This document shows, piece after piece, positions 63,193-64,000 of a stretch of 64,000 nt of DNA. The stretch covers positions 2,976,001 to 3,040,000 of the forward strand of contig NZ_JACCBB010000001.1 in assembly GCF_013409345.1 (NCBI RefSeq). Reading direction: 5' to 3'. Positions within the stretch are counted from its first letter, which is position 1. Each line of letters begins with the position of its first letter. Both the position numbers and the translations under genes were made by a program. Under the pieces are notes generated by a model. The model worked only from the letters and a program-made list of their open reading frames with translations. It had not been told where the DNA came from and made no database searches. Origin of the DNA: Kineococcus aurantiacus (GTDB taxonomy: Bacteria; Actinomycetota; Actinomycetes; Actinomycetales; Kineococcaceae).

Positions 63193-63249
63193 GATACCTC
63201 GAACCGCGGGTATCGGGTACCCCGAGTACCTGGTAACTTCGGACCAGGT
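63193..63249. promoter_or_regulatory. Two inverted repeats between TetR and thiolase genes
   Basis: ACCTGGT at 63228-63234 and ACCAGGT at 63243-63249 are a perfect 7-bp inverted repeat with an eight-base spacer. GATACC at 63193-63198 and GGTATC at 63209-63214 form a second. Both lie in the 89-base divergent region, and one overlaps the TetR -10 box. Confidence 0.55.
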
Positions 63250-63273
63250 CAGACACCGCGACGAGGGGGTTCC

Positions 63274-64000
63274 GTGACACGCAGGGCAGCGATCGTCGGA
63301 GGCAACCGCACACCGTTCGTCCGGGCCGGGCACCGCTACGCCCAGGTGTCCGCGCAGGACCTGCTCGTCGCCGCCCTCGACGGCCTCGTCGCCCGGTACG
63401 GGCTGGCGGGCGAACGGCTCGGGGAGGTCGTGGCCGGGGCCGTCCTCAAGCACAGCCGCGACCTGAACCTCACCCGCGAAGCCGTCCTGTCCACCGCCCT
63501 GGACCCGGCGACCCCCGCCTACGACGTGCAGCAGGCCTGCGCGACGGGCCTGGAGACCGCGGTCCTCGTCGCCAACAAGATCGCCCTCGGGCAGGTCGAG
63601 GCCGGGATCGCCGGCGGCACCGACTCCGCCAGCGACGCCCCCGTCGCCGTCGACGACGGGCTGCGGCGGGTGCTGCTGGAACTGTCCCGCGCGAAGACGC
63701 CCCGGGCCCGCCTGGCCGCGCTGGCCAAGCTGCGGCCCGGGCAGCTGCGGCCCGCCCCGCCGCGCAACGCCGAGGCGCGGACCGGGCTGTCGATGGGCGA
63801 GCACGCCGCCCGCACCGCCCTGGAGTTCTCCCTCACCCGCCAGGCGCAGGACGAGCTCGCCCTCGCCAGCCACCGCAACCTCGCCGCCGCCTACGACCGG
63901 GGTTTCTTCGACGACCTCCTCACCCCCTACCTCGGCGTGCGGCGCGACGACCTGCTGCGCCCCGACACCACCCTGGACAAGCTCGCCGCGCTGGACCCCG
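63274..64000 (+). CDS. Acetyl-CoA C-acyltransferase (thiolase), 5' part
   Basis: 242 codons, open at the window edge. The product starts Thr-Arg-Arg-Ala-Ala-Ile-Val-Gly-Gly-Asn-Arg-Thr-Pro-Phe, the thiolase N-terminus. It has the acyl-enzyme Cys in Gln-Gln-Ala-Cys-Ala-Thr-Gly-Leu-Glu near 89 and Gly-Gly-Thr-Asp-Ser-Ala-Ser-Asp. The sequence style is that of FadI-type thiolases. It cleaves 3-ketoacyl-CoA in beta-oxidation and fits the acyl-CoA oxidase gene on the other side of the TetR regulator. The start is GTG after GAGGGGG. Confidence 0.9.
   Translation, partial: MTRRAAIVGGNRTPFVRAGHRYAQVSAQDLLVAALDGLVARYGLAGERLGEVVAGAVLKHSRDLNLTREAVLSTALDPATPAYDVQQACATGLETAVLVANKIALGQVEAGIAGGTDSASDAPVAVDDGLRRVLLELSRAKTPRARLAALAKLRPGQLRPAPPRNAEARTGLSMGEHAARTALEFSLTRQAQDELALASHRNLAAAYDRGFFDDLLTPYLGVRRDDLLRPDTTLDKLAALDP

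Overview
The window is about 74% GC, codons end almost always in G or C, GTG starts are common and genes are tightly packed. There is a tandem glycine riboswitch, a DUF3073 gene beside purM, and an actinobacterial-type inositol cluster. All of this indicates a high-GC actinobacterium. Kineococcus or a close relative (Kineosporiales) fits best, but that is inference from gene content, not a database match. No rRNA, CRISPR array, prophage or insertion sequence was seen, and no intergenic gap exceeds 300 bases.

Layout. 1-5.6 kb: end of a membrane protein, purS-purQ-purL with a strong terminator, then a TetR/SDR divergent pair. 5.6-9.1 kb: cutC, a small-molecule kinase, two membrane proteins (one with Pro-Ala-Pro-Asp repeats) and a UPF0303 protein. 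9.2-26.7 kb: a myo-inositol regulon. It has an MFS transporter, a GntR regulator, iolC, an aldolase, iolB, iolD, an iolE-like gene, an ABC permease and single-domain ATPase, iolG, a lipoprotein binding protein, a second LacI-linked module (two TIM barrels and a Gfo/Idh dehydrogenase) and a tautomerase. Three promoters share a TGTCYTGWCA half-site, the probable GntR operator. 26.7-29.5 kb: glycine riboswitch, gcvT, sdaA. 29.5-31.7 kb: LysR and a divergent MFS. 31.7-35.4 kb: SCP-like gene, small membrane gene, purF, purM, DUF3073. 35.6-38.2 kb: xylB and a diguanylate cyclase. 38.2-38.7 kb: tRNA-Phe, tRNA-Asp, tRNA-Glu. 38.7-42.6 kb: topoisomerase IB, PHP protein, XRE/SDR pair.

42.5-48.8 kb holds a leftward operon (asparaginase-like amidohydrolase, PuuE/PgdA-type cyclic-amide hydrolase or deacetylase, MFS transporter, two SDRs, a small CxxC protein). 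It faces a LacI repressor across an inverted repeat with perfect 15-bp arms. I read it as an uncharacterised catabolic route, possibly for a cyclic imide or amide. 48.8-51.2 kb: Fe(II)/2-oxoglutarate dioxygenase with a divergent LacI-type regulator. 51.2-53.8 kb: a MerR gene that appears frameshifted, a 16-bp tandem repeat, a small hypothetical gene, an NmrA-like reductase and TetR. 53.9-60.5 kb: CorA, a GGDEF-EAL protein, a domain-permuted lipoate ligase and a membrane GGDEF protein. 60.6-64 kb: acyl-CoA oxidase/dehydrogenase, TetR and the start of a thiolase.

How they work together. In the inositol block IolG, IolE-like, IolD, IolB, IolC and the aldolase cover oxidation of myo-inositol down to C3 units, with two uptake systems. 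iolA is not in the window. purSQL and purFM supply four steps of purine synthesis from two separate loci. Three GGDEF proteins within 24 kb point to heavy c-di-GMP signalling.
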